Shown here piece after piece: positions 23,894 through 34,759 of a stretch of DNA of 64,000 bases (its first letter is position 1; every line of letters starts with the position of its first letter). Below the pieces are notes generated by a model. It ran no database searches, was not told the DNA's origin, and was given only the letters and a program-made list of their open reading frames with translations. Origin of the DNA: Amoebidium appalachense (taxonomy: Eukaryota > Ichthyosporea); assembly GCA_963693365.1 (NCBI GenBank), contig CAVNZM010000014.1, positions 4,216,001 to 4,280,000 on the forward strand. The letters run 5' to 3'. Both the position numbers and the translations under genes were made by a program.

Positions 23894-25770
23894 GGCCCCA
23901 AAGGTAGCGGGAGCCCCGGGCAGCCGTAGACCGACCTAATCGACGAAGCCCCAGGAGCAAGGCTTCTCCCTCCAGAATGTTGATGTGGTCGGAGTGGCGC
24001 CAACGATGACTGATGTTGGTGGTCCACCGGCCACCAACAGCTGCCAGGATAGGTGCCGGGGGGGCGGACGGGCTTGGCTCGTGCACAGGACCAGACAGCT
24101 GGCTGTAGTGGCCACGCCAGTTGCAGTGAGGCAGCACTTCGCGGAGAAGCGTTGCTTGAAGCACCCGGGACACCACTGCACCACCCAACAAGGAAGCATC
24201 AGTGCAGAACATGGTGCTAGCAAACCCAGAACGCAAATCAAAACGCATCAAAGGGGCCAAAGCACACATCGCCTGAAGCTCCCACACCACGGGCGGGGGA
24301 AGGGGCTGTTCCCGACCCCCCAGCTGCTCCACAAAACTGTAGACGGCACTCAGAACCGACAAAAGCGGCCGCTGCAGCAGTGCCGCCCACACCCAACCAC
24401 CAAGCAACTGCTGCAAACGGAGCTGCGTGACGACACCACGACGCAACACGGCCTGGGTTTCCGCCACCAGACGGCACAAGGAAGCGCCAGACGGGCGCAA
24501 TATCCCAGAGCGATGCATTTCCAGGCCTAGCAGCACCATAGAGGACGACGAACCAGCAGCCACATCCTTCTTGACATTGGAGGGAAGACCAGCCGGGCCG
24601 GTGACGCCATGATACGATTCACGCTGACGATTGATGGCGGTGGCATCTGTGCCGACCCAGCCACAGTCGTCTACATACAGGGCATGCTGCGTGGCCTCCA
24701 CAGGCCGCGGCACTATCGCACAGAGGCGCTCAATGCGGGGCATGCCGGCTCGGTCAGCCAACTGCCCATGGACGTCTTGAGCCACAAGCACAGAATGAAC
24801 CCAGCCCATGGGCACGGTCTTGAGGGCCGGGTACACAAGCCGGTCGGGCCCAGAAATGCCAACAGCCTCCGAAGACACAGGCGGCAATCCGAAGTACCGC
24901 CACAGCCACTCGGGGGCAAGAAGACGATGGAACTGGTTGTCCATGTCCGACTTGCCAAAATAGAGGCAATCCTCAGGCCCCAGCAACAGATCGGCAAAAT
25001 CGGCAGGGTTGGGCAGGTGCACCTTGAGGGCAGGATGATCACGGGCAAAGAACAGGTTGCCACGGCGGCCGTCAAAAATGACGCGGGCTCTGGTGTCTTT
25101 GGGGACCCCAAACAGCCCATTGATGGCCAGTGGTTTTTCCTTCGCCTCGAAATAGTGCACCATGCCGCAGTCTTGAAGCCGAAGAAGCAGGGGACCGTAT
25201 TCCCCACTGGGAACGTGATGCGCCGGTCGGATGCGGCGCAGCTCTGCAGGCGTCGGCGGAACAGGCTTGAGAATGCCGCCGTCGCAGTTGGCCAAAAACG
25301 GCTGCAGTGTAGGAGACAAAAACTGCAACACGTCCACTGTGGCTCCAACCCCAGGGGGTGGCAAAGCGGCATTTGCCGCCGTGAGAGGTAGCCATCCTGT
25401 CAATACAGGGTAGGCCGCGGGGAACGCAGCCAAGACACTACTCGCAGGCTGAGCGTCGTAGACACCCGCGTATAGCATCGTAGCTGGCCCTAAGGACAAA
25501 GGTCCACAGGGCATGGTGGTGACTGTTCACCAACCGGGTCGGGAATGGGCAAGGGCCGCCTGCCCACAGCTCGTTGAGGGCACCAAGACAACGGTTAGCC
25601 AAGGTAACCCCCTTCAGGCGGTGAGACAGACGTTGCCGACGGCGTTGACTCCGTAGACGGGCTTGTCCAGAACGGTCCGGCATAGGAATCGCCGGAACAG
25701 GAAACAAATCAGAGGCGGCAAAGACATGACGTGGCATAGCTGTGGAATCCTTAGAAAAATTAGGGGGCAT
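23718..25770 (-). pseudogene. Reverse transcriptase-RNase H of family 1 (copy 2), one 2-bp frameshift
   Basis: Begins MPPNFSKDSTAMPRHVFAAS at 25770. Near 25470 two bases (one CG of CGCGCG) are missing compared with copies 1 and 3, which breaks the frame. From there to 23718 the frame is open for nearly 600 codons. RT motifs: RVIFDGRRGN, FGKSDMDNQFHRLL (motif A Asp), TVPMGWVHSV and YVDD at 24667-24678. RNase H follows with FCTDAS, NILEGEALLLG, WGLDSTALLG and LPSAHNPADGPS, supplying the expected D-E-D-D acidic residues. The order RT-RNase H then recombinase, with YVDD and no integrase or protease, places it in the DIRS/PAT group. It could be active apart from the indel, which might be an assembly error. 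Confidence 0.9.
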
Positions 25771-25847
25771 ATTTAATCAAGGGCACGTGGCAGGAAACCA
25801 CAAGAAAATAATATACAGAACCGCGTGCCGAACCCCCAAAGGGCCGT

Positions 25848-26903
25848 TTAGGCCCTGTGCCCACCGGTCCCCGGAGGGGTCGATGGCCCGGCTCCGGATG
25901 GGCCACTGCCGGGACCGCGCCGAGCCCGGGTGACTTCGGCGAGGGTCTTGGCTTGACGAACAGCCCGGTTGGGCAAGGCAGGGGGCAGGGGCAGGCTGCG
26001 CGCAGGGAGCTCCTCAAACTGCTCTGCAACAGCCCAATCCCCGTTGGACTGATCAGCAGTCTGCACAGCCAGCAGACGGCGCACACCAACTTCCACAGCA
26101 GGTGACTCCTTGCAGGCCTTAGGGTCGGCGGCCAGCAGCAGATCCAGCATACGGGCAAGCGTCAGAGCCTCCCGTTTGTTGCGGTAGCTGACCCAATCCG
26201 CCGCGTGGACAGCCGCAGTGACCGAGGCCTGGTCAGCAAGGGTGCTCTTGAGGTAGGAAGGGGCCAGACGTTCTTTGACGCGCAGGTTGACTTTGGCGCC
26301 GCTGGAGAGCAGATAACGGCTGGGGTTGGGTTTGGAACGGCCAGATGAACGACGGCTGCGAGAGGAACGACCGTAGCCACTGCTGCTGGAAGAAGAATCC
26401 TCACTCGACGATGGGGTATCTTCACTGCCGGTGTCGTACGCATAGACAGGCTCCTTGCCCTTTGCCCGCGCAGACAGCGTGCTCAGCAGGCAGCCGGCAG
26501 AGGGCTTCTTGGGGCGACCAGACTGGGCAACAGAGAGGGCTTGCACTTGGGCAGAAAGCGCCTGCAGCTGCTCTTGGACGTCTACACCGCCAGAACGCCG
26601 CTGGGGAGAGGGCGACCCAGGTGGGGGGGAGGCACGGCCGCTGCGAGGAGTGCGACAGAGCAAGTGCAGCTGGTCGGTGACTTTCCAACCGACCATCTCA
26701 GGGTCATCAAAAGCCACCGAGCGCGCCTTGAGGGCTGAAACCACACTGTTGACGGTTTCTGCTGGCAGGCTGTTCCAGGGGAGGGCGTTGGACTGCAAAA
26801 CGGCCAGACTTTTGAGACTTGCGTCGTCCGCATCGGTAGAGATCTCCAAAAGCTTTTCGAGGAGAGCGGCCCCTTTGGCGACCAGAGCAGATGGAGGGGC
26901 CAT
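25848..26903 (-). CDS. gag-like ORF1 of family 1 (copy 2), intact
   Basis: 351 residues from the MAPPSALVAKG methionine at 26903. The frame stays open upstream, but that start is conserved in all three copies while upstream residues differ. N-terminal helices (AALLEKLLEISTDADDASLK), a low-complexity acidic then Ser/Arg-rich centre at about residues 145-185, a helical region with ADQASVTAAVHAADWVSYRNKR, and a Gly/Pro tail (SGPSGAGPSTPPGTGG). No zinc knuckle or protease. A structural-protein role is inferred from its position. It ends about 78 bp before RT-RNase H begins. Confidence 0.8.
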   Translation of the reverse strand: MAPPSALVAKGAALLEKLLEISTDADDASLKSLAVLQSNALPWNSLPAETVNSVVSALKARSVAFDDPEMVGWKVTDQLHLLCRTPRSGRASPPPGSPSPQRRSGGVDVQEQLQALSAQVQALSVAQSGRPKKPSAGCLLSTLSARAKGKEPVYAYDTGSEDTPSSSEDSSSSSSGYGRSSRSRRSSGRSKPNPSRYLLSSGAKVNLRVKERLAPSYLKSTLADQASVTAAVHAADWVSYRNKREALTLARMLDLLLAADPKACKESPAVEVGVRRLLAVQTADQSNGDWAVAEQFEELPARSLPLPPALPNRAVRQAKTLAEVTRARRGPGSGPSGAGPSTPPGTGGHRA

Positions 26904-27300
26904 TGCAATGCTCACAAACCAGACTAGAGCACGAAAACTTGAAAACGAAGACTGGAAAATGCAAAAACGCGGGAAAAAACGACACCGCACAAAACGTCCG
27001 AAAACCAACTAAAACGCAACGGCGCGAACGCAATACTCTTACCAGATGCTGCCGAAGCTAAGCGCGCGCTCCTGGGCAAAAAAAACTAGAGAAAAAACGA
27101 ACAACAGCGCGAAAAACGGGGACTAGAGTTGCAACAACTTAGCTAAAAAATTGGGCCTAAAGAGACCTAAACGCGCTCAGTAGCGCCGCAACTGACCTCC
27201 CTCGGGCCGCGCAAGCTCATTATATGCGTGGCCCACATTTTTGCCTATGGAAATATGAAGAAATGACTTAAAACCTATCAAATCCATGAAATCTACCAAA

Positions 27301-27933
27301 ATATTAAGTTTGTAAACGTGTTTTCTTTGCAGGAGAATTAGATAGCCCCGTTGGAGTGAATTGTGTGTTGCGAGTGTGCTATAAACTTCGTGGTAGTATA
27401 ATGCTGTAGGCCATGGTGTGTTTGATGTGTGTGCAAAGTTTCAGGCTGCTAGCATTTTTATTTAGGGAGCTGTAGCTGTTTTTATGTTCTGTGGGATATG
27501 CCATATGGATATATTGATGAGTTTGAGTTATATCTAGTCCGAAATGGGCGGCAATCGATTTGGTCTTTATGATCTAGGGGTTTTAGCCACTTGTGAAAAT
27601 TTTTCATTGGTTGATGTGCAGCAAAAATTCCATTTTGGTAGATTTCATGGATTTGATAGGTTCTAAATCATTTCTTCATATTTCCATAGGCAAAAATGTG
27701 GGCCGCGCTCTATAATGAGCTCGCTCGGCCCCAGGGAGGTCAGTTGCGGCGCTACTGAGCGCGTTTAGGTCTCTTTAGGCCCAATTTTTTAGCTAAGTTT
27801 TTGCAACTCTAGTCCCCATTTTTCGCGCTCTTGTTCGTTTTTTCTCTAGTTTTTTTTGCCCAGGAGCGCGCGCTTAGCTTCGGCAGCATCTGGTAAGAGT
27901 TTTGCGTGCGCGCCGTTGCGTTTTAGCTGGTTT
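27301..27933 (+). mobile_element. Family 1 A repeat plus leader, plus orientation
   Basis: Starts ATATTAAGTTTGTAAACGTG and runs through A into the leader (GCAACTCTAGTCCCC, CAGGAGCGCGCGCTTAGC), ending in AGCTGGTTT just before where gag would begin. It is then replaced by an inverted A repeat. Confidence 0.8.
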
Positions 27934-28270
27934 GAATGGAATTTTTGCTGCACATCAACCAATGAAAAATTTTCACAAGTGGCTAAAACCCCTAGATCAC
28001 AAAGACCAAATCAATTGCCGCCCATTTCGGACTAGATATAACTCAAACTCATCAATATATCCATATGGCATATCCCACAGAACATAAAAACAGCTACAGC
28101 TCCCTAAATAAAAATGCTAGCAGCCTGAAACTTTGCACACGCATCAAACACACCAAGGCCTACAACATGCAACTACTACGAATTTTACAGCACACTCGCA
28201 ACACACAATTTCACTTCAACGGGGCTTTCTACTTCTCCTGCAAAGAAAACACGTTTACAAACTAAATATT
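27934..28270 (-). mobile_element. Family 1 A-repeat fragment, minus orientation
   Basis: From GAATGGAATTTTTGCTGCAC to TTTACAAACTAAATATT. It is the inverted counterpart of the first ~340 bp of the preceding copy, so the pair could form a large foldback. Confidence 0.8.
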
Positions 28271-29887
28271 CAATGAAGCAGATAATGATCCACACACTGT
28301 GTGTGCAATGATATTGAAGACCGAGTACGAAGAAAAAATTGCTCCCGTACCTTGCGCACCGCAAAGGGTGAAAAGAAAGAAAGCAAACGTGACAGGGTAA
28401 GGGGAGAAAACAAAGTGGCGGGGAAAAAAAAACGGGGGGGGGGGGGGGGGGGTAAAAGAGAGGTTTAAACCGTGTACCTCACCATCGCATTGGCCCTTTT
28501 GACCAGCGCCATCAGCAAACATCTCCCGGCATCTCTTTCCCGTCTCAAACCACTCTGGGACATCCTAAACCCGTAACCCATCCTGAACTATACCCTTTGT
28601 AACCGTTATTAGTTAGAGATGACTCCAAGCTATCCCTAACCTGTCCGGCTTTAGCAGGCGATATTAAAGACATCTCTGTAAGTACATCCTTAGCATATCT
28701 GTAACCCGGCGAAACCCTATCCCGTGTTCCATCTGTTTCCTCCCCAAAGCATATCTTAGAGCCGTCTTTGTTATGTCTTAAACGAATCTATAAAAAGACA
28801 ATATTTATGAACTTTTACTAAACAGATATCCCCAGCATATCTGTAAGCTATCGGTCAGCCGTCTACAAGAACGCTTTGCGATCACCAATATCCATCTTTA
28901 ATACTACTTTATGTAGTTCAGACGAACATATATGGCATACTTAACACCTCTTGAAGAATTTGCAGAGATATATTACAGATATGTTGTGGTTAACCTAAAT
29001 GTATCCTTACGATGTAGTTATGTAATATGTTATTTCAGTCTAACACGAGTTGTCGACTTTAGGATGTACTAAAAGCAACTCACCGATTGGCTAGGGATAT
29101 TTTTATTGGTACATAGTGACACAAACAAGATATGCGTGAGACGTATTTACGTCATAATATAGATTCATCATCAATTGAGGAAAAGACACAATTAATATAC
29201 ACTTTAGACGGCTTTAGGACGGCCTAACGTTATATATGGTCGCTCCCATAGATAGAATAATTATATATTCATAGTTCTGGTAAGAGCACCGGAAGATTTC
29301 TTGATGCAATTTTAAAGCCATCTTTCAGGATGTTCTAAAAATCACACTAAAAAGACCGTCGTCATCCTTAAAGTCATATGTTGGATGGCTGGAGGTTGTC
29401 GTGATGATATCTTAAACCCCCACCTCCCTCCCCCCCCCCCCCCCCCCCCTTTTTCTGGGGACCACCACCCACCTCACATGAACCTTTGACGATCGATGAC
29501 GGCGACGAGGTGCCAGACCCACAGATTTACCTTAACAGGACAAAGAGCCGGTACCCACCTATGGGTGCTAAACATGCACATGATCGTTCATGTGCTATAA
29601 GAGCAACACAGAAACGAAACACAGAAACAACAGCAGCCATAGGACAAAGAGCCCCAGACCCACAGGGTCTTGCCTCCATACTTTGTTTACCTTAACAGGA
29701 CAAAGAGCCGGTACCCACCTATGAAACGAAAAACGGAAACAACAGCAGCCATAGGACAAAGAGCCGGTACCCACCTCTAGATGATAACGTAGCCCTATAG
29801 CTGCTGATGACTTCATGGGCCAACCTTGGCAAAACCTGTAAAGAAACTCGAGCTAAGAATTAGCTCATCCTACTTGCGAGAAGTGGG

Positions 29888-29921
<34 letters not shown>

Positions 29922-30000
29922 GAGCGGGCTGACTGAGAGTGGCAAAAAAAGAGTCGACAGAACCAACCTCAAACATAGTAAGGACGGAAACCCGGACCAG
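28271..30000. other. Intergenic region with AT-rich degenerate-motif island
   Basis: A G run lies at about 28434-28452. From 28540 to 29420 the DNA is AT-rich and full of CATCCT, GATAT and TCTTTAA type strings. C run at about 29430-29449. Tandem duplication at 29527-29780. G run at about 29885-29919. No gene seen. Confidence 0.5.
29527..29780. repeat. Tandem duplication, about 160 bp period
   Basis: TTACCTTAACAGGACAAAGA and the following GCCGGTACCCACCTATG occur at 29527 and 29687. AACAACAGCAGCCATAGGAC also occurs twice, at about 29625 and 29737. Copies are slightly diverged. Confidence 0.8.
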
Positions 30001-30163
30001 AACTTATGAAGTCTAAAGAAGCAGAAAATAGCTTGAACGATTGGTGGAGGGGATGATAGATATAGTGCTAACAGCAAAAGTAGTGCCCACAGTCGCTGGT
30101 TCATGAACGTGAAAAGGCAACGTGCATCTGCAGCCAGCAGACACACGCACACGCACGCACACG

Positions 30164-30200
<37 letters not shown>
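30001..30200. repeat. Duplicated 140-bp segment, copy 1, plus CA array
   Basis: Starts AACTTATGAAGTCTAAAGAA and ends GCATCTGCAGCCAGCAGAC, then (CA)n. The second copy at 31673 differs at only about four positions in roughly 140 bp. Confidence 0.85.
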
Positions 30201-30204
<4 letters not shown>

Positions 30205-30500
30205 AGACATAATCACAGGACTACGATGATACGTAACCCATACATACGACTTATCAATATCATCATTTCGATATCCATACGTTGTCTTTCGGACGGGAGC
30301 TAAAACACACTGGCAATGATGGGGGGGGGGGGGGTTTGAATGCAGAACACGGTACAAAATACGCATACACGATGAGAAGCATGGTGCAGGACACATGCAA
30401 AGGCAAACATTCAAGTATGCAACATCAGCCATGTGCACAGTATGCGTCATAAGCAGAGCCCATCCTCAGGGAGGACCCAAGGGGGGGGGTAGTTGTTTAC

Positions 30501-31103
30501 CTTGCTGATCTCTGGTGGCCGAGCACCACCCTCGTAGTCAGGCATGTCAGCTCCATACTTCACAGCTGACCACGAAATCTGAGTGGCAGACTTGTGGGCC
30601 ATTGGATCCCGCAGTCCGCACTCAAATGTGTGGAGCATGAAGCTGAAGAGCTCGGGCAACGCCTTTTGAAACTCCTGTGTCGGTGTTGGTGTGTGTGTTG
30701 CGTGTACGTAAACGTAAGCATGTGTGTATGTGGTGATGAGGAAAGGGGGTATTCTCCATTAGCAGCAAATAAAACCGAATTCGACAATGAAAAATCTGAA
30801 ATGACTTGAGGAAGTGGGAAGTTGAATGGATACTAAATAACCATGCATGTACCGTTTCTCTGAGTGATAAGGATTTGATGTCTTGTGTGGTTATGTGTTG
30901 GTGATTCGTACGTGGGACAACAGGGGGAGGTGGGAGGGAGGGAGTGGGAGGGAGGGAGTGGGAGTGAGTGTGTGTGTGTGTGTGGGGAGGGGGGTCACAG
31001 TGCATTAAGAATGAATGAACCAATAAGGAAGAACAACAACATTAAACATGAAAGCATGTTAAAAAAAGCAGCATGAGAAGATTTCGTCTTTGATTGGGGT
31101 GTG

Positions 31104-31159
<56 letters not shown>

Positions 31160-31421
31160 AATGGGCACAAACGTTTAGTGTCTTGAAGCTGCTGAGGCGG
31201 TTCTTGATGTAGGAGCCGTTGATGGGGGACATGCACATGATGCGGTGAAGGGCGGGGTTGCCCCATGGGTTGCCCGTCACCGGATCGACGCTGTACATGC
31301 GGCCACAGGGATGGTTGTTGCACTCAACTTGAACCTCCACCAACCACCCCTCCCACGTCTTCTTGCGGTACCTAACCTGGTCTGCCAACTTGTCGGGGTC
31401 GGCGGCATTGACAGGGGCAAC
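30501..31421 (-). CDS. Unrecognised gene, two well-bounded internal exons
   Basis: Two exons on the minus strand are each a whole number of codons. Exon 31421-31173 (83 codons) follows acceptor ATTGTTCCAG and ends at donor GTTTGT. Exon 30674-30501 (58 codons) follows acceptor CGACACAG and ends at donor GTAAAC. Joined, they read with no stop. Visible strings: LADQVRYRKKTWEGW, VECNNHPCGRMYSVDPVTG, then FMLHTFECGLRDPMAHK and GADMPDYEGGARPPEISK. The first and last exons of the gene are not identified. Two Cys pairs and several aromatics suggest a folded domain, but I do not recognise the family. The intron between contains a long G run on the plus strand (31119-31158). Confidence 0.6.
31100..31172. 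repeat. GT then G homopolymer
   Basis: GTGTGTGTGTG followed by about 40 consecutive G. On the sense strand of the surrounding gene it is a C tract just inside the intron donor. Confidence 0.95.
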
Positions 31422-31672
31422 CTGGAACAATTGTGTTGGTGGGCATGGAGGCATTTGACAGTTTTTTGGAAGGGGGGGGGGAGGGGGGGGAGGGGGGGGG
31501 ATGGGAGGGGCTTTTGGTGTGTGTGTGTTTTTTTGTATGTGTGGGTGGGGAAGTGAGTGAGTGAGTGTGTGTGTGTGTTTGGGGGGGGGGGGGGGGGGGG
31601 GGGGGGTAAGAATGAATGAATAACACTAAATGCTAACATGTGAAACACGTTGTGATGAAAGACAAAAGCACA

Positions 31673-31885
31673 AACTTATGAAGTCTAGAGAAGCAGAAAA
31701 TAGCTTGAACGACTGGTGGAGGGGATGATAGCTATAGTGCTAACAGCAAAAGTAGTGCCCACAGTCGCTGGTTCATGAACGTGAAAAGGCAACGTGCATC
31801 TGCAGCCAGCGGAACACACGCACACGCACGCACACACACACACATACACACACACGCACACAGACACAGACACAGACACAGATAT
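31673..31885. repeat. Duplicated 140-bp segment, copy 2, plus CA array
   Basis: Starts AACTTATGAAGTCTAGAGAA. Near-identical to 30001-30142, again followed by a CA-rich array (to about 31885 with CAGACA variants). Both copies flank the two-exon gene at 30501-31421. Confidence 0.85.
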
Positions 31886-32028
31886 AATCACAGGCACGGA
31901 CACAGACCAGACAGACAAACGCCATATGCACAAAAGCAGGCAACACAAAACTAACCTTCAAACGGCCTTTCAGCCGTTAGGCGAAGATGGCAGCATGGTC
32001 GAAACCATTCAGCACGGTGGCTGCGCGA

Positions 32029-32150
32029 CCTGCAGAGGGGACCTGTCACCAGGCGACCTGCGGAAAGGGAACTGCGACCAGGCGACCTGCGGGAAGGGAC
32101 CTGCGACCAGGCGACCTGCGGGAAACGACCTGCGGACCTGCGGGAGGGGG
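32029..32150. repeat. GC-rich minisatellite
   Basis: About four imperfect copies of a 25 to 30-bp unit built on GACCTGCGGGAAGGGACCTG and CGACCAGGC. Confidence 0.8.
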
Positions 32151-32235
32151 GAAGAGAAATGGAGCAAACAACGTGCGTACAGGCTTAAACGGACAAAAAA
32201 TTGCAAACCGGATTGGGTTTAGCCAATCACTATTT

Positions 32236-32925
32236 CTTATGCCAACGTCGTCTTTACCAGCCCCAGCAAGGGGATACATGAGCCGGTGCCTGTGGATCAA
32301 TCTCACAAGCAGGCACAGGTGTGCTCCACAGGAGCAATGAAAAGAATGACAAATGTCATACAGAAACATGATCAAAAAACGTAGCCTAGTGCCTAAATAG
32401 GCAAAGGGTGTGGTGGGTGGGCAAAAACTTAGCTAAAAAATTGGGCCTAAAGAGACCTAAACGCGCTCAGTAGCGCCGCAACTGACCTCCCTCGGGCCGC
32501 GCAAGCTCATTATATGCGCGGCCCACATTTTTGCCTATGGAAATATGAAGAAATGACTTAAAACCTATCAAATCCATGAAATCTACCAAAATGGAATTTT
32601 TGCTGCTCATCAACCAATGAAAAATTTTCACAAGTGGCTAAAACCCCTAGATCACAAAGACCAAATCAATTGCCGCCCATTTCGGCCTAGATATAACTCA
32701 AACTCATCAATATATCCATATGGCATATCCCACAGAACATAAAAACAGCTACAGCTCCCTAAATAAAAATGCTAGCAGCCTGAAACTTTGCACACGCATC
32801 AAACACACTAAGGCCTACAACATGCTACTACTACGAATTTTACAGCACACTCGCAACACACAATTTCACTCCAACGGGGCTATCTAATTCTCCTGCAAAG
32901 AAAACACGTTTACAAACTAAATATT
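32236..32925 (-). mobile_element. Solo family 1 A-linker-B unit
   Basis: Complete unit, CTTATGCCAACGTCG to ACAAACTAAATATT. No flanking element sequence and no obvious target-site duplication (TATTT before, GCTAT after). Confidence 0.85.
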
Positions 32926-33029
32926 GCTATAGACCGGTTTAGTAACCGCCGCGCCTGATTAGGGAAAAGATAAAAATAGATTTCGGCTCGCGCGCGCGCG
33001 TGTGACCTTAGTCACAACTATCACACGTG

Positions 33030-33105
33030 TACGTGGACACAAGCACGAATGCATACACCCACACCCATACTCACACTCACACCCACAGCTCATGCTCACA
33101 CTCAA

Positions 33106-33164
<59 letters not shown>

Positions 33165-33198
33165 GCACGCGCGCAAGCACACACACACACACATGCAC

Positions 33199-33234
<36 letters not shown>

Positions 33235-33345
33235 CGCGCACACACAGGCACGCACACACACACAGGCGCACACCTACACAACACACACAGCACATGCACA
33301 CACAAGCGCACACACGCACACACACTGTTTTCCCTGATCATGATG
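33030..33345. repeat. CA microsatellite cluster
   Basis: (CA)n with a CGCGCGCG core at about 33150-33175 and further CA-rich arrays to 33325. Confidence 0.9.
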
Positions 33346-33510
33346 CCCCCTCCCCCCCTCCCTCTTCCCCCCCGCACACCCCCCCCCCCCCCCCCACCCC
33401 ACCCACCCACCTACAAAGAAGAAAACGTTTATCTGTGTTCCAGACCGTGTGCGCTCTACTCCTCTCCCCTCTCCCGCACACATTGAGCCCCCCCCCCCCC
33501 CCCCCCCCCT
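33345..33510. repeat. C-rich tracts
   Basis: C-rich stretches at 33345-33400 and a C run at about 33488-33509. Confidence 0.9.
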
Positions 33511-33639
33511 GTGCATGCAGGAACGCACACATATGCACACGTACGCATACATCATATATATGGCGGTTGAGTCACAACCCATTTGCAAACGACACACGTG
33601 TGCACGCATGGACGTCGCGCACACACACAACGGCACACA

Positions 33640-33716
33640 CACATAAATGCTCGCGCGCTCACAGCACACATACACACACACTCACTCACAAACACGCACA
33701 CACACACACACACACA

Positions 33717-33751
<35 letters not shown>

Positions 33752-33843
33752 CTCTCTTCTCTGTCTCTTTCTCTCTCTCTCTTTCTCTTTCCCTCTTTCT
33801 CTGATCTGTCTCTCTCTCTGCCTCTTCCTTCTCTCTCTCTCTA
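33640..33843. repeat. CA then CT microsatellite
   Basis: (CA)n to about 33718 passes directly into (CT)n and TCTTT variants to 33842. Confidence 0.95.
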
Positions 33844-34436
33844 GTAGTGGCAAGTGGAAAGAAAAAATAGGTGATACCCCACTTGGTTTTTTTCTTCTCA
33901 ATTTTGTCTAAATCTCATCATGATAGGGTATTTTTTGTTTACGTATACATTTGGGCTCAGCTTGCATGTACGGGAAACACAAGTTAAGCATGTTAAATAA
34001 CGATACACTGACATATTTCAACCTGTTGACTATCAGTATGCATCATGGGCTTAGTGATTACGACCTCGTCTCAACATTGACATCGTAAAAACCAATAAAC
34101 TATCTGATCCAAATCACAATGGAACCCAATATCGCGCCCCCCCCCCCCTAAATATGGAACTTTCATGGTGCTACACGGAACTATTTTAAAAAAAAAACAA
34201 AAAAAAACACTCATATACTCTTTGAACTCGCAAAGAACCAAACCCTAATACTTGTACATGTATTGCATACACAAATATATTCGCACATATACATACACAC
34301 ATTCACTTTAATCTTTCAGGCTACATGTGCAATATACTGGCATTAATTATGCACAGTCGATAGAATTCGTTGTGAAACCCCCCCCCCCCTCCCCCCCTCC
34401 TCGTTCCCCCCATATGCAATGGGGATAATATTGTTT

Positions 34437-34713
34437 CTTATGCCAACGTCGTCTTTACCAGCCCCAGCAAGGGGATACATGAGACGGTGCCTGTGGATCA
34501 ATCTCACAAGCAGGCACAGGTGTGCTCCACAGGAGCAATGAAAAGATTGACAAATGTCATACAGAAACATGCTCCAAAAATGTAGCCTAGTGCCTAAATA
34601 GGCAAAGGGAGTGGTTGGTGGGCAAAAACTTAGCTGAAAAATTGGGCCTAAAGAGACCTAAACGCGCTCAGTAGCGCCGCAACTGACCTCCCTGGGGCCG
34701 CGCAAGCTCATTT
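34437..34713 (-). mobile_element. Truncated solo family 1 unit
   Basis: B end, linker and the inner part of A are present, beginning CTTATGCC. It stops at GCGCAAGCTCATT, in the middle of A. Confidence 0.8.
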
Positions 34714-34759
34714 TGTTTCCCGTTATCACCGTTCTAACTTCCTAAGACCGAACCACTTG

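Larger units (their letters stand above)
22024..27300 (-). mobile_element. Family 1 YR retrotransposon copy 2, the most complete
   Basis: In sense order on the minus strand: A1 (27300 to about 27140, distal part missing), leader, gag (26903-25848), RT-RNase H (25770-23718), tyrosine recombinase (23893-22814, overlapping RT-RNase H), B1 (about 22807-22714), A2 (22713 to about 22210), linker, B2 (to 22024). This is the split-direct-repeat layout of PAT/TOC-type elements in the DIRS order. About 340 bp of A1 are lost at 27300, where another A repeat in opposite orientation begins. Apart from a 2-bp deletion early in RT, all frames are open. Confidence 0.9.
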
